From assembly GCF_050389805.1 (NCBI RefSeq), contig NZ_CP130945.1:3596001-3660000 (forward strand): a stretch of DNA of 64,000 nt. Direction: 5' to 3'. Under the pieces are notes generated by a model. That model was not told the origin of the DNA, searched no databases, and saw only the letters and a program-made list of their open reading frames with translations. Below, piece after piece: positions 8,523 through 17,269 of this stretch. The stretch's first letter is position 1. Each line of letters opens with the position of its first letter. The DNA comes from Bacillus_BD sp050389805 (GTDB taxonomy: Bacteria > Bacillota > Bacilli > Bacillales > Cytobacillaceae). Made by a program: the position numbers and the translations under genes.

Positions 8523-9194
8523 ATCGTCGCTTTGCATTCCTGTATAGATCATCACTAAGCGAAGCAATTCTAATACAGCTATTGCAGCAGCAGCTACATA
8601 GGTTAAAGCTGCAGCATTTAATACTTTCTTAGTTTCTCTTTCTTCGTCGTTTCTGATGACACCAAGTGCAACAACTTGATCCATTGCACGACTAGAAGCG
8701 TTAAATTCCACTGGTAATGTAACGAGTTGGAATAGAACGGCCGCTAACATAAATAAAATCCCTAAAAGTACAAAGTTACTTGCACCTAATATAAAACCAA
8801 TGATAATTAAGATCCATGAAAAGTTGGAACCAATATTAGCTACTGGAACAAGGGTATGTCGAAGTCTTAAGAAGCTATACGCTTCTTGGTCCTGAATCGC
8901 ATGACCCACTTCATGTGCTGCAACAGCAGCTGCAGCTACCGAATGACCGTGATAGTTATCAGAGGAAAGACGAACTGTTTTTGATCTAGGATCATAATGA
9001 TCAGATAACACTCCACCTACTTCTTCAATGTTTACATGGTAAAGACCATTCTCATCAAGGATTCGTCTAGCAACCTCTGCACCCCTCATTTGAGAAGACG
9101 AAGGTACCTGTGAATACTTTTTATAGGCCTTCTTCACACGCAATTGAGCCCAAATCGGAATGATCAAGACAATCGCAAAATAAATTAAATACAA
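8520..9194 (-). CDS. YugP-type membrane zinc metallopeptidase
   Basis: A 224-residue membrane protein of the neutral zinc metallopeptidase family that includes B. subtilis YugP. The zinc motif HEVGH is at residues 94-98, with hydrophobic segments at about 1-19, 116-138, 140-160 and 195-220. A conserved NASSRAM segment follows the third membrane helix. The start is TTG, 9 nt after GGAGG. Substrates of this family are unknown to me. In B. subtilis ypjC occupies this place between ypjB and ypjD, so the gene appears to be a local substitution; yugP is elsewhere in that species. Confidence 0.88.
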   Translation of the reverse strand: MYLIYFAIVLIIPIWAQLRVKKAYKKYSQVPSSSQMRGAEVARRILDENGLYHVNIEEVGGVLSDHYDPRSKTVRLSSDNYHGHSVAAAAVAAHEVGHAIQDQEAYSFLRLRHTLVPVANIGSNFSWILIIIGFILGASNFVLLGILFMLAAVLFQLVTLPVEFNASSRAMDQVVALGVIRNDEERETKKVLNAAALTYVAAAAIAVLELLRLVMIYTGMQSDD

Positions 9195-9301
9195 TTATAG
9201 TTTCCTCCATTCAACTTATTATCATCATAATTTCATTTTAGAAGGTAGCGATTACCGCTGTCAAATAAAAAGATGAATTTGAGGTTATAAACGGTCGTTT
9301 A

Positions 9302-10093
9302 TTATTGTCTGGAATGATTTTTACTTTTATCCCTTTCACCTTTGTATTTTCGCCAACCGACATAGGATAACGTCAATACAATAATACTTCCTGTTGAAAT
9401 GATCACCCACCACAATGAAGGATCCGTTTCATCTTCCGTTGCTAAATAATTAAAAACAGATAATAATTCCGATTCAATGTGAAACAGCTCTTGTTTTGAC
9501 TGATCTTTGTTTAAGACATCCATCCGGTATTGATCAATAAATTGAATTCTTGTATCCAACTGCTGTATTTTTTCAATAGGAACATCGACCGTCATACTAG
9601 GGTGAATCATTTCATATAAAGCTAAAAATGAGTTTAAATGATGATGAAAATCTTCTTTTTCTCCATTGATGGCTGCTTTTTTCACTTCATCATATGCAGC
9701 CATCACAGGTGCTTCCATTTGAGTCCACAGCGGCTCACTTGAGCCAGATATCGCATCAATAACGAGTCTGAATTTCGTGACCACATTAATTCTTTCTTCC
9801 GGATCCATTGTTGCATTGGTAGTAGCTTCAACTGCCTCATTATGAGCAATCGTCACAATTCTTAATTCATCCATCGAAAAGGTCTGTTCCTTAATGGTTA
9901 CGGATGAAAACTTTTCGGAGAAAGCTTCTAAGATGACTTTTGCATCCTCGTATCTATGTGATTTCGTTAATTGAAGCGCCTCATCAGACAATTCATTTAA
10001 TTGATCAATCTGCGTTGCTGGCTCATTTGCAAATACTAGATTAGGTAATAGTAAGAAAAACATCAAAAAGACAATCCAGCTTTTGGATCTCAT
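9302..10093 (-). CDS. ypjB: Sporulation protein YpjB
   Basis: A 263-residue protein with a cleavable-looking signal peptide (about 1-22), a helical extracytoplasmic domain of roughly 200 residues, and one C-terminal membrane helix (about 228-248) followed by a Lys/Arg-rich tail. Matches the YpjB sporulation family by position between ypjA and the dapB cluster and by architecture. The biochemical role is unknown. The start follows a very strong GGGGGG ribosome site. Confidence 0.85.
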   Translation of the reverse strand: MRSKSWIVFLMFFLLLPNLVFANEPATQIDQLNELSDEALQLTKSHRYEDAKVILEAFSEKFSSVTIKEQTFSMDELRIVTIAHNEAVEATTNATMDPEERINVVTKFRLVIDAISGSSEPLWTQMEAPVMAAYDEVKKAAINGEKEDFHHHLNSFLALYEMIHPSMTVDVPIEKIQQLDTRIQFIDQYRMDVLNKDQSKQELFHIESELLSVFNYLATEDETDPSLWWVIISTGSIIVLTLSYVGWRKYKGERDKSKNHSRQ

Positions 10094-10149
10094 GCTTGTC
10101 CCCCCTCATTTATTACCAATGTATGAGAGATTGGACAAGGTTAGACCAA

Positions 10150-10280
10150 TAAAGTAAAACTTCCAACTGTAGAGTAGTCGACATACGCTCTTATGTTTAG
10201 TTGAGACCAATGAGTTGCTGGTCACACCAAACTTTTGAAGTCGTATTCGTCTTTGTTCATAAACTTGAGCTCCAACCTAT
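10150..10280 (+). repeat. Family C intergenic repeat, copy 1
   Basis: Lies in the 200-bp ypjA-ypjB gap. It holds AAAGTAAAACTTCCAACTG followed by GAGACCAATGAGTTGCTGG and TCACACC, aligning with the copies near 23.6, 28.1 and 49.0 kb (AAGTGAAACTTCCATC, then GAGACC, then a CAGAC segment). No gene or terminator is evident here. Family assignment is by eye. Confidence 0.45.
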
Positions 10281-10292
10281 ACACATCCTAAT

Positions 10293-10922
10293 TTATTTGT
10301 GCTTGGTTGAAATGTTATTGCCTGATATGGCTGGTATATGTAATTGATATCGATTTTTTCTAATACAAAAATAATAAGCTAAAAGTAAGGAGCAGATGCT
10401 TAACCAAAATGTAAAATAACCAATTTGCGGGGTAAATTGATCAAGCACACTATAACGTGGCATCATAAAAAAGACATAATCAATCACGTCATTATGTAAG
10501 GTCCAAACCCCAGCAACTAAAAGATGCCATACCTTAAATCGATAAAAAGGTGCATATAAAAGACCTTGGACCGCCATACCAGCATGTGAAAAAATTAGCA
10601 TCCATGCAGACAAACTCATTTGCCCTGTTTCAATAAACACGAGAAAGTTCATAACAACCGCCCAAACTCCGTACTTAAAGAGCGTAACGATTGCCAGGGC
10701 TTCCATAAGCGCCCAATTTTTCTTCATTAAAAAGGCAATTAATACGAATACAAAAAATAAACTTGCTGTTGGACTATCGGGGACAAATGGTAAAAAGATG
10801 GTTGGGGTATCTTCTAGTTGCCATCCATACCATTCATAACCATAAATGGTTCCAAAGGTATTAATGATTAATAACAGCCATAAAAAGGTACGGTTCCCAA
10901 GTAAAGGATAAATTTGTTTCAT
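10293..10922 (-). CDS. ypjA: DUF1405 integral membrane protein YpjA
   Basis: A 209-residue membrane protein with about six hydrophobic segments (including FLWLLLIINTFG near the N terminus and YFTFWLSICSLLLAYYF near the C terminus). It matches the DUF1405/YpjA family and is directly downstream of qcrABC, as in B. subtilis. I start at the ATG 7 nt after GAGGAA; an ATG five codons upstream has a weaker site. Function is unknown. Confidence 0.88.
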   Translation of the reverse strand: MKQIYPLLGNRTFLWLLLIINTFGTIYGYEWYGWQLEDTPTIFLPFVPDSPTASLFFVFVLIAFLMKKNWALMEALAIVTLFKYGVWAVVMNFLVFIETGQMSLSAWMLIFSHAGMAVQGLLYAPFYRFKVWHLLVAGVWTLHNDVIDYVFFMMPRYSVLDQFTPQIGYFTFWLSICSLLLAYYFCIRKNRYQLHIPAISGNNISTKHK

Positions 10923-10980
10923 AGCTAAATTCCTCATCTCTATCTCAAATTACATGATACTATCATATCATATTCCCTCA

Positions 10981-11021
10981 AACAAAAAGAAAGAAGCTGA
11001 GACAGAAATTCAGCTTCTTTC
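10981..11021 (-). terminator. Intrinsic terminator after qcrC
   Basis: An 11-bp perfect stem (AAAGAAGCTGA/TCAGCTTCTTT) with a 9-nt loop is followed by TTTTTGTTT on the minus strand, just before ypjA. Confidence 0.85.
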
Positions 11022-11027
11022 TTTGAA

Positions 11028-11801
11028 TTATTTACTTTCAATACTAGAAATAAATTCAGATAGTTTTACTAATTCCTCATCTGTACCTGTAAATAAACCT
11101 GCTGGCATTTTACCGCTTTCTGTTCCATTCTTAGCGATATCAGCAATTTCCGCTGGTGTCAATCCCGTATCAATCAGTGGGGGTGCGGCGGCAGACCCCT
11201 CAAGTTGATTACCATGACAGCTGATACATCCATTTGCTTCAAAAATTTGATAGCCTTCTGCAGTCGTATCAATTTCTGCTTCTGCAACGATTTTCCCTTG
11301 CTCTGCTGCAGCCTCCCAGTCATGATTATCTACAGCTTCCCAAGTTAAATAGGTAATGCCGGCAACAGCTAATAGCATGAATCCTGTTGCTAGAGGTCTT
11401 TTGGTTGGTCGTCTTTCAGGTCCTCGATCAATAAATGGAGCAAGCAAAAGAGCTCCAAATGCCAAACCTGGAATGACTAGTGCACCAATAACATTATATG
11501 GACCTGATGCATAACTGTATTTTAATAATTGATATAAGAATAAAAAATACCAGTCAGGCATTGGTATATAAGCAGTATCACTTGGGTCTGCAATTTTTTC
11601 TAGCGGAGATGGATGCGCTACTGTAAGACATAAAAAGCCAATTAGGAATACAGCGCCAACCATCCATTCTTTCAGTAAATAGTTTGGCCAAAACGCCTCT
11701 GTTTTTCCTGGATATTCCGAATAATCTTTCGGAATATTCGGTTTTTTATTTTCAGCGACTCGTGAATCGCCAACAAACTTCATTCCTTTTCCGCGATGCA
11801 T
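11028..11801 (-). CDS. qcrC: Menaquinol:cytochrome c reductase, cytochrome b/c subunit
   Basis: Subunit of the Bacillus bc complex that carries electrons from menaquinol towards cytochrome c oxidase. It is a fusion: residues 40-150 correspond to subunit IV with PDWYFL at 82-87 (the PEWY-type quinol motif) and three membrane helices, and the C-terminal 75 residues are a cytochrome c domain with CISCH at 192-196 and a likely axial Met in SGKMPAG. At 257 residues it has the usual length. It is the last gene of qcrABC and depends on ResABC for haem attachment. Confidence 0.97.
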   Translation of the reverse strand: MHRGKGMKFVGDSRVAENKKPNIPKDYSEYPGKTEAFWPNYLLKEWMVGAVFLIGFLCLTVAHPSPLEKIADPSDTAYIPMPDWYFLFLYQLLKYSYASGPYNVIGALVIPGLAFGALLLAPFIDRGPERRPTKRPLATGFMLLAVAGITYLTWEAVDNHDWEAAAEQGKIVAEAEIDTTAEGYQIFEANGCISCHGNQLEGSAAAPPLIDTGLTPAEIADIAKNGTESGKMPAGLFTGTDEELVKLSEFISSIESK

Positions 11802-11847
11802 GAATATTCTCCCTCCCCTTTAGAGAACATAGATTCATATTTTCATA

Positions 11848-12522
11848 TTATAGTGGTCCAGAGATTCCTTGCTTTCTAATCATTAAGAAGTGAGCAGCCA
11901 TTAAACCAAATAGTGCTGCCGGCAAGAAGAACACATGAATCGCAAAGAAGCGAGTAATCGTTTGTGCCCCGACAATATCAGAACTACCTGCTAAGAGTAT
12001 TTTAAGATACTCCCCAATAAATGGAACGGATTCAACAATTTGAATCGTAACCTTTGTTGCAAACAACGCTTTCATATCCCATGGAAGCAAGTATCCAGTT
12101 AGTCCTAGTCCCAGCATGACGAAGAATATAAGAACACCGACGATCCAGTTTAATTCTCTTGGTTTTTTATAGGCGCCTTGGAAAAATACCCGCAATGTAT
12201 GTAAAAACATCATAACGATTACCAAACTCGCGCCCCAGTGGTGCATCCCACGTACAATTTGTCCAAATGCCACTTCATTTTGTAAATAGTAAACGGATTC
12301 CCATGCATTTTTAATATCTGGTACATAGTACATCGTTAAAAACATACCGGATAGAATTTGTATAACGGTTATAAAGAAAGTAAGTCCCCCAAAACAATAA
12401 ACAAATGCTGAGAAATGGTGCGCAGGGTTTACATGCTCTGGAACCTCATGATCGGCAATATCTCTCCATAACGGAGTTATATCCAAACGTTCATCCACCC
12501 AATCATATACTTTATTTAACAT
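11848..12522 (-). CDS. qcrB: Menaquinol:cytochrome c reductase, cytochrome b subunit
   Basis: Cytochrome b6-type core of the bc complex with four membrane helices, 224 residues. The four haem b ligands are His94, His108, His196 and His211. Cys43 (VYCFGG) matches the residue that binds the extra covalent haem in cytochrome b6 and Bacillus QcrB. The start follows GAGGGGGTG and lies 2 bp beyond the qcrA stop, so the genes are coupled. Confidence 0.97.
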   Translation of the reverse strand: MLNKVYDWVDERLDITPLWRDIADHEVPEHVNPAHHFSAFVYCFGGLTFFITVIQILSGMFLTMYYVPDIKNAWESVYYLQNEVAFGQIVRGMHHWGASLVIVMMFLHTLRVFFQGAYKKPRELNWIVGVLIFFVMLGLGLTGYLLPWDMKALFATKVTIQIVESVPFIGEYLKILLAGSSDIVGAQTITRFFAIHVFFLPAALFGLMAAHFLMIRKQGISGPL

Positions 12523-12524
12523 GT

Positions 12525-13025
12525 TTAAGCACCCCCTCGTGGTTCTGCTTTACCTAAATAAAGGTATCCGTCTTTTTCTTGAATCGGATAAACATCTAGT
12601 GGAGCAATCGGTGGTGTACCTTTTACATTTGTACCATCCTTCGTATATAGACCTCCATGACATGGACAATAAAAATGTTCAGCTTTGTCCGTATTCCAGT
12701 CAACCGTACATCCTAGATGCTTACATACTGGTGAGAGCGCTACAATTTCACCATTTTCATCCTTGTAAACCCATGCTGAATTAGATACTTCGGATTCATA
12801 CCAAGCATCTTTTTGTTCAAAAGTAAAATCAACTCGTGTTGGAACATTTGTAATATCACTTATCTTTTGTGGTGTAGCAATAAAATCACTCGTTCCAGAA
12901 TGTTGTAGTACTGGATCAACGGCAAAACGAACCATTGGCATTAAGATCCCAGCAGCCATAAATCCGCCTACGCCTGTTAACGTATAATTTAGAAATTGAC
13001 GTCTAGAGACACGTTTTTTGCTCAT
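12525..13025 (-). CDS. qcrA: Menaquinol:cytochrome c reductase, Rieske iron-sulfur subunit
   Basis: A 166-residue Rieske protein with a twin-arginine signal anchor (SRRQFLNY, residues 7-14, then a hydrophobic helix), so export is by Tat. The [2Fe-2S] ligands are Cys101/His103 (CKHLGC) and Cys120/His123 (CPCHGG), with Cys106 and Cys122 positioned for the usual disulfide. First gene of qcrABC. Its ribosome site is GGGGGGAG. In B. subtilis this operon is controlled by the transition-state and ResD systems; I see no clear operator here. Confidence 0.97.
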   Translation of the reverse strand: MSKKRVSRRQFLNYTLTGVGGFMAAGILMPMVRFAVDPVLQHSGTSDFIATPQKISDITNVPTRVDFTFEQKDAWYESEVSNSAWVYKDENGEIVALSPVCKHLGCTVDWNTDKAEHFYCPCHGGLYTKDGTNVKGTPPIAPLDVYPIQEKDGYLYLGKAEPRGGA

Positions 13026-13140
13026 ACATCTCCCCCCTAAAACAATTTGTAATTAACAAAATTTTCTTACTAGGACAATTTCAATAATATATCAATATTT
13101 CAGTAAGGTCAATAAAATCAGAAAATTATAGTTATTTTTA

Positions 13141-13611
13141 TCACACCTGTTTGCTTTGTTGCCATTTTTCTGTGAATAACGACCGAATTTGTTTCACTTG
13201 ATCTTCTAGTATAGTATTTCGATCGTTTAGATCATGCTTTCTAATAGGTACTGAAGGCATACATACGATGGAACCATTTAAAGCCGATTCTTTTGTTTGC
13301 CATTCCTGATCACTTGTTAAGTAAAAAATATAGTTAAATCCGCTAGCTCGTAGTTCCTCTTCCCAGTTCAATAATAACTCTATAGGAAGATCCCCTTCTT
13401 TAGGTTTTAAGTATGTAAAACTGGGAAGTAATAACAGTCGCCCTTTAAATTGCTTCTCGAGCGGATGTACTAAAAAGGAAATATAATCGGTCATTTCAAC
13501 GGTTCTATCCAGGTTTTCCTGAAAGGATACTGGACATAAAGGTAAAATCACTGTATCAATATATTCTTTCGCCCTTGTAAACATGTCCATATCTTCGCCT
13601 GTCCACTTCAA
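13141..13611 (-). CDS. ypiF: DUF2487 family protein YpiF
   Basis: A 156-residue soluble protein matching YpiF by position (between ypiB and qcrA) and by its start MKW and the conserved RLLLLPSFTYL segment. The function is unknown. It begins with TTG preceded by GAGGA at 7 nt. It lies upstream of qcrABC with about 115 bp between, and after the ypiB terminator, so it may head the qcr transcript. Confidence 0.85.
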   Translation of the reverse strand: MKWTGEDMDMFTRAKEYIDTVILPLCPVSFQENLDRTVEMTDYISFLVHPLEKQFKGRLLLLPSFTYLKPKEGDLPIELLLNWEEELRASGFNYIFYLTSDQEWQTKESALNGSIVCMPSVPIRKHDLNDRNTILEDQVKQIRSLFTEKWQQSKQV

Positions 13612-13698
13612 AGCCGCTTCCTCTTTTCTGTATTTTCTTTATATTCTAACATATTTTTCGTAAAAAACAATTATACTGAATCTTTTTCAGCATTAGAG

Positions 13699-13730
13699 CA
13701 AAAAAACAGACCTGTCATCATAACAGGTCA
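13699..13730 (-). terminator. Intrinsic terminator after ypiB
   Basis: The stem GACCTGT/ACAGGTC is followed by TGTTTTTTT on the minus strand, immediately downstream of the ypiB stop. Confidence 0.85.
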
Positions 13731-13731
13731 T

Positions 13732-14277
13732 TTAACCATTCATGAGTTCTTTTAATTGAGCTGTCAATCTGTTAAAGGACTCTTGGTCTTTATTATCTAA
13801 CGCTTCGTCAATTTGTTTTAGAAGCTTATCTTTTTGAAATTTTTCAATACTACTGATTAAGAACTTCTCAGCTAATTGGCGTTCCTTATCACTTATTCGG
13901 AGATTTCTTGGCATAAACGGATTCTCTTCTAAGACAGCCGCAAACTGTGGGGCTTTATTAGAAGCGCGGAAGTTTAATTGAATATAAATATCTTCCTCCC
14001 GATTTAAACGAATGTCGTGAAAAGATTTCTCCGCATCTGTTGTCATCACATTTTCCTTATAAAAGCGGAATGGAACTTCATCTACACAATGTGCGGACAT
14101 AATGATCCCTCTTGGACAGTATTGAGCTTGCTCAACAAAATGAACTTTTTCCATTAATTGATCATGACTCATTAAATAGTTCAAAATCCAAACACACTCG
14201 CGTCTTTTCAATTGGTAATGATTTAAAAACCAGCGAATAAAGTCTTTTTTCTCATTGACAGATACAGGGGCGTTCAT
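13732..14277 (-). CDS. ypiB: UPF0302 family protein YpiB
   Basis: A 181-residue soluble protein of the UPF0302/YpiB family. The N-terminal half (FIRWFLNHYQLKRRECVWIL) is the conserved helical domain; the C terminus is a Lys/Glu/Gln-rich helix typical of the IDEAL domain seen in several Firmicute proteins. No enzymatic motif is visible and the role is unknown. It follows ypiA in the same direction, with about 100 bp between, and ends at a terminator. Confidence 0.87.
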   Translation of the reverse strand: MNAPVSVNEKKDFIRWFLNHYQLKRRECVWILNYLMSHDQLMEKVHFVEQAQYCPRGIIMSAHCVDEVPFRFYKENVMTTDAEKSFHDIRLNREEDIYIQLNFRASNKAPQFAAVLEENPFMPRNLRISDKERQLAEKFLISSIEKFQKDKLLKQIDEALDNKDQESFNRLTAQLKELMNG

Positions 14278-14374
14278 CTATAGGTTACCCTCCTCTGCTA
14301 TTTAGCAAGTAATTTTTTACACTTTGACAAATCATGAATATTAAGAACACTGGATTGAACAATCTTTATGTCTT

Positions 14375-15640
14375 TTAATAGGAACTAATGTCTTCTGACA
14401 GCCTTTGCCAAACACTAAAAAATTCTTCATTATCAGGTTCCAATTTAATCAGCTTACTAAACACTTCGACGGCTTTCTCTCGATTCCCTTCCTCCATTAA
14501 AAAATATCCATAATGCGCTAAAAAATCTGAAGTATCTTTAAAGAATGTATATGCTCTTTCATAGCTATTTAATGCCTGTGAATATTCCTCAAGATTTTGA
14601 TAAGCTAAAGCTTCATCCCATAAAAATTGAGGATCTTCTTCCACTCCGACAAAACTAATGATTTCTAGCACATCTCCATATCTTTCTTGAAGAATAAATA
14701 AGCTATTTAAAGTACGTGCAGCTTCGATTAATTCGGGATCTAATGCAAGAGCTTCCCTCAGCATCGTTTCAGCCTCATCCTCGTTACCCGTTTTTAAGGC
14801 TAGTTTCCCACCATAAAAATAAAGATCCTTATTAAATTCATCATATTTGATTCCGTCTTTTATGACTCCATAGGCTTTAACTAAGTCTTCTTCTCGTTCA
14901 TAGGCTCGAGCTAAATTCATATATAAGGAGAAATATTCTGGATCAAGCTCTTTTAATTGGAGAAATTGCTCAATTGCTTTTTGATTAAAACCAGCTTGCA
15001 ATGCTGTAAAACCATAGTTAAATAATGTATTCAGTTCCACTCTTTCTTTAATCGCTTTTTCGTAATAACGTAAAGCCTCTTCAAAAGCACCGCCAGCACT
15101 CATCGCATCTGCAATTCTTTGATTCACATTAACCCCTGCCACCGTCTCTTCCTTTTCAAGAACTTTTTCATAACAACGAATGGCTTCGATAAATTTCCCT
15201 TCTTCTGAATATAATTCCCCTAATGCAAAATCAATTACCACTTCATTCGGTAAAAGTTCCTTTGCTTTTAATATTTTCTGTTCACTTACTTCGTAAAGTC
15301 CTTCCATTTGAAAAAGGTCTGCAAGGAGGAGAAGAGCTTCAGGGTAACTTGGGTCAGCCACTGAAATTTTTTCTAATTCAAGGATAGCTGCTTCTTCATC
15401 ACCTTCCTCCATTAAAATTTCGGCAAGCAAGATGATGAGTTCACCTTCATTCGGATAATCCATTAAGAGTTGCTTTATTAATTCTTTCGTTTCTGAAATA
15501 AAACCAAATTTATATATTTGTTCAGCTACTAAAAACTTTTCCTCATTTGATCCAGATTTCAATATTTTTTGAACCTCTTCTAATGCTTGTTCATATAAAC
15601 CATTTTCTAATTGTGTGACTATTTTATTCACGATATCCAT
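14375..15640 (-). CDS. ypiA: TPR-repeat protein YpiA
   Basis: A 421-residue acidic protein made almost entirely of tetratricopeptide repeats (for example LLADLFQMEGLYEVSEQKI and IRCYEKVLEKEE), so a scaffold for protein contacts. Position just after aroA and before ypiB matches B. subtilis ypiA. I start at the ATG 8 nt from AAGGGT; a GTG nine codons upstream has no ribosome site. No signal peptide or membrane segment is visible, so it is probably cytoplasmic. The partner is unknown. Confidence 0.88.
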   Translation of the reverse strand: MDIVNKIVTQLENGLYEQALEEVQKILKSGSNEEKFLVAEQIYKFGFISETKELIKQLLMDYPNEGELIILLAEILMEEGDEEAAILELEKISVADPSYPEALLLLADLFQMEGLYEVSEQKILKAKELLPNEVVIDFALGELYSEEGKFIEAIRCYEKVLEKEETVAGVNVNQRIADAMSAGGAFEEALRYYEKAIKERVELNTLFNYGFTALQAGFNQKAIEQFLQLKELDPEYFSLYMNLARAYEREEDLVKAYGVIKDGIKYDEFNKDLYFYGGKLALKTGNEDEAETMLREALALDPELIEAARTLNSLFILQERYGDVLEIISFVGVEEDPQFLWDEALAYQNLEEYSQALNSYERAYTFFKDTSDFLAHYGYFLMEEGNREKAVEVFSKLIKLEPDNEEFFSVWQRLSEDISSY

Positions 15641-15765
15641 ATTTAAGACCCTTTCTTTCCAATTCACTATTTAAGGTTTGAGGATTTCCATAGATCCAAA
15701 CTTGTGTATGTTCCATTATAACAAAAACAATCTATATAATTAAAAAAACAGCCTCATCAGACATT

Positions 15766-15865
15766 TTTGTTGATTTCGATTCAACACTTTGCTTTCCGCT
15801 CTGCTCATTCTATGACACCATGACATTTCGTTGCAACGATATCTTAGTTTGTCTGCTACTCCCGT
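15766..15865 (+). repeat. Family B intergenic repeat, copy 1
   Basis: Occupies the 300-bp gap between ypiA and aroA. It shares GTTGATTTC, GCTTTCCGCTC and GACATTTCGT, in order and at similar spacing, with the copy near 47.3 kb (opposite strand), and more loosely with 54.4 kb. The remaining part of the gap shows nothing beyond the aroA terminator. Confidence 0.6.
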
Positions 15866-15904
15866 GAGTCTTTGTCCCTTCTACTATGATCCCTTTAGCA
15901 AAAC

Positions 15905-15940
15905 CCAAAAAAATAAAACTGCATAAAATGCAGTTTTATT
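15905..15940 (-). terminator. Intrinsic terminator of the aromatic supraoperon after aroA
   Basis: A 13-bp perfect stem (AATAAAACTGCAT/ATGCAGTTTTATT) with a 3-nt loop continues into TTTTT on the minus strand. Confidence 0.9.
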
Positions 15941-17238
15941 TATTCGTTTATTAATAATTGATTTAAGTGTTCAAAAAATTGAGGGTATGAAACAGAGATT
16001 GCTTCTTTATCTTCTAGGAAAACCTCCTGATCACTTAGTAATGCAGCAATGGCAAGCATCATTCCAATACGATGGTCTCCATGGCTAGAAACAGTTCCAC
16101 CAGACAAGGTACCACTACTTTGAATAATCATTCCATCCTCTGTGGCTGAGATCTTTGCACCTAGTTTTGATAATTCATTTACAACAGTATCAATCCGGTT
16201 CGTCTCTTTTACTTTTAGCTCATGTGCATCCTGAATAACCGTTTCCCCTTGAGCCTGAGTAGCAAGCAAAGCAATAATCGGGATTTCATCGATTAAACGT
16301 GGGATGATGTCCCCACCAATGGTTGTTCCTTTTAGATTTGAGGTTTTAATCGTAATATCTCCAACCGGTTCAACATTTGGATCTTCAGATTTAACATCTA
16401 TCGTTAAATCAGCACCCATTTCCTGCATGACATCAATAATCCCAGTTCGAGTAGGATTTAAACCAACATTTTTTAGTGTAATACAACTATTTGGGACAAT
16501 GGCACCTGCTACAAGGAAAAAAGCCGCAGATGAAATATCTCCTGGCACATGGATGGTGGTTCCCTTTAATGTTTGACCACCTATAACAGAAACACGCAAA
16601 CCATCTTCTTCCACTTTACCGCCAAATTGACGAATCATTCGTTCTGTATGATCCCGGGATTTCTCCGGTTCTATTACTGTAGTTGTTCCCTCAGCCTGTA
16701 ACCCGGCCAAAAGAATGGATGACTTTACCTGCGCACTTGCAACAGGGGGATGGTAGGTAATCCCTTTCGTTTCTCCACCTCTAATTGATAACGGAGTGTA
16801 TTCTCCATTTTGTCTCCCATCAATTCTAGCCCCCATTTGAGAGAGAGGATTTGTCACCCTTGTCATAGGTCTTTTTCCGATCGATTCATCTCCTATCAAG
16901 GTAGAATGAAAAGGGCGTCCCGCTAAAATTCCCATTAATAAGCGAATGGTGGTTCCTGAATTGCCAACGTTTAATACTTCATTTGGCTCCTTAAGTCCCT
17001 TGAAACCTTTCCCATGGATCAGTAATTTGTCTTTATCTAATTCAATCTCAATTCCAAGCTGTCTAAAGCATGAAACCGTACTTAAACAATCTTCTCCCAA
17101 TAAAAAACCAGTTACAGTGGTTTGCCCTTCAGCAATGGCACCAAACATAACTGAGCGATGAGAGATTGATTTATCACCTGGGACAACAATTTCTCCATTT
17201 AATGAATTTTGGTTATATTTTAAGGCTTGTGTACCCAT
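15940..17238 (-). CDS. aroA: 5-enolpyruvylshikimate-3-phosphate synthase
   Basis: Penultimate step of the shikimate pathway to chorismate (named aroE in B. subtilis literature). The substrate-binding signature GDKSISHR is at residues 21-28, and the second inverse alpha/beta domain ends with HGDHRIGM. I choose the ATG 5 nt after AAGGTGG (432 residues); longer versions run into tyrA. It is the last gene of aroC-aroB-aroH-hisC-tyrA-aroA and is followed by a strong terminator. Confidence 0.97.
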   Translation of the reverse strand: MGTQALKYNQNSLNGEIVVPGDKSISHRSVMFGAIAEGQTTVTGFLLGEDCLSTVSCFRQLGIEIELDKDKLLIHGKGFKGLKEPNEVLNVGNSGTTIRLLMGILAGRPFHSTLIGDESIGKRPMTRVTNPLSQMGARIDGRQNGEYTPLSIRGGETKGITYHPPVASAQVKSSILLAGLQAEGTTTVIEPEKSRDHTERMIRQFGGKVEEDGLRVSVIGGQTLKGTTIHVPGDISSAAFFLVAGAIVPNSCITLKNVGLNPTRTGIIDVMQEMGADLTIDVKSEDPNVEPVGDITIKTSNLKGTTIGGDIIPRLIDEIPIIALLATQAQGETVIQDAHELKVKETNRIDTVVNELSKLGAKISATEDGMIIQSSGTLSGGTVSSHGDHRIGMMLAIAALLSDQEVFLEDKEAISVSYPQFFEHLNQLLINE

Positions 17239-17269
17239 ATGTTCCACCTTTCTTTGCATAGGCAAAATG

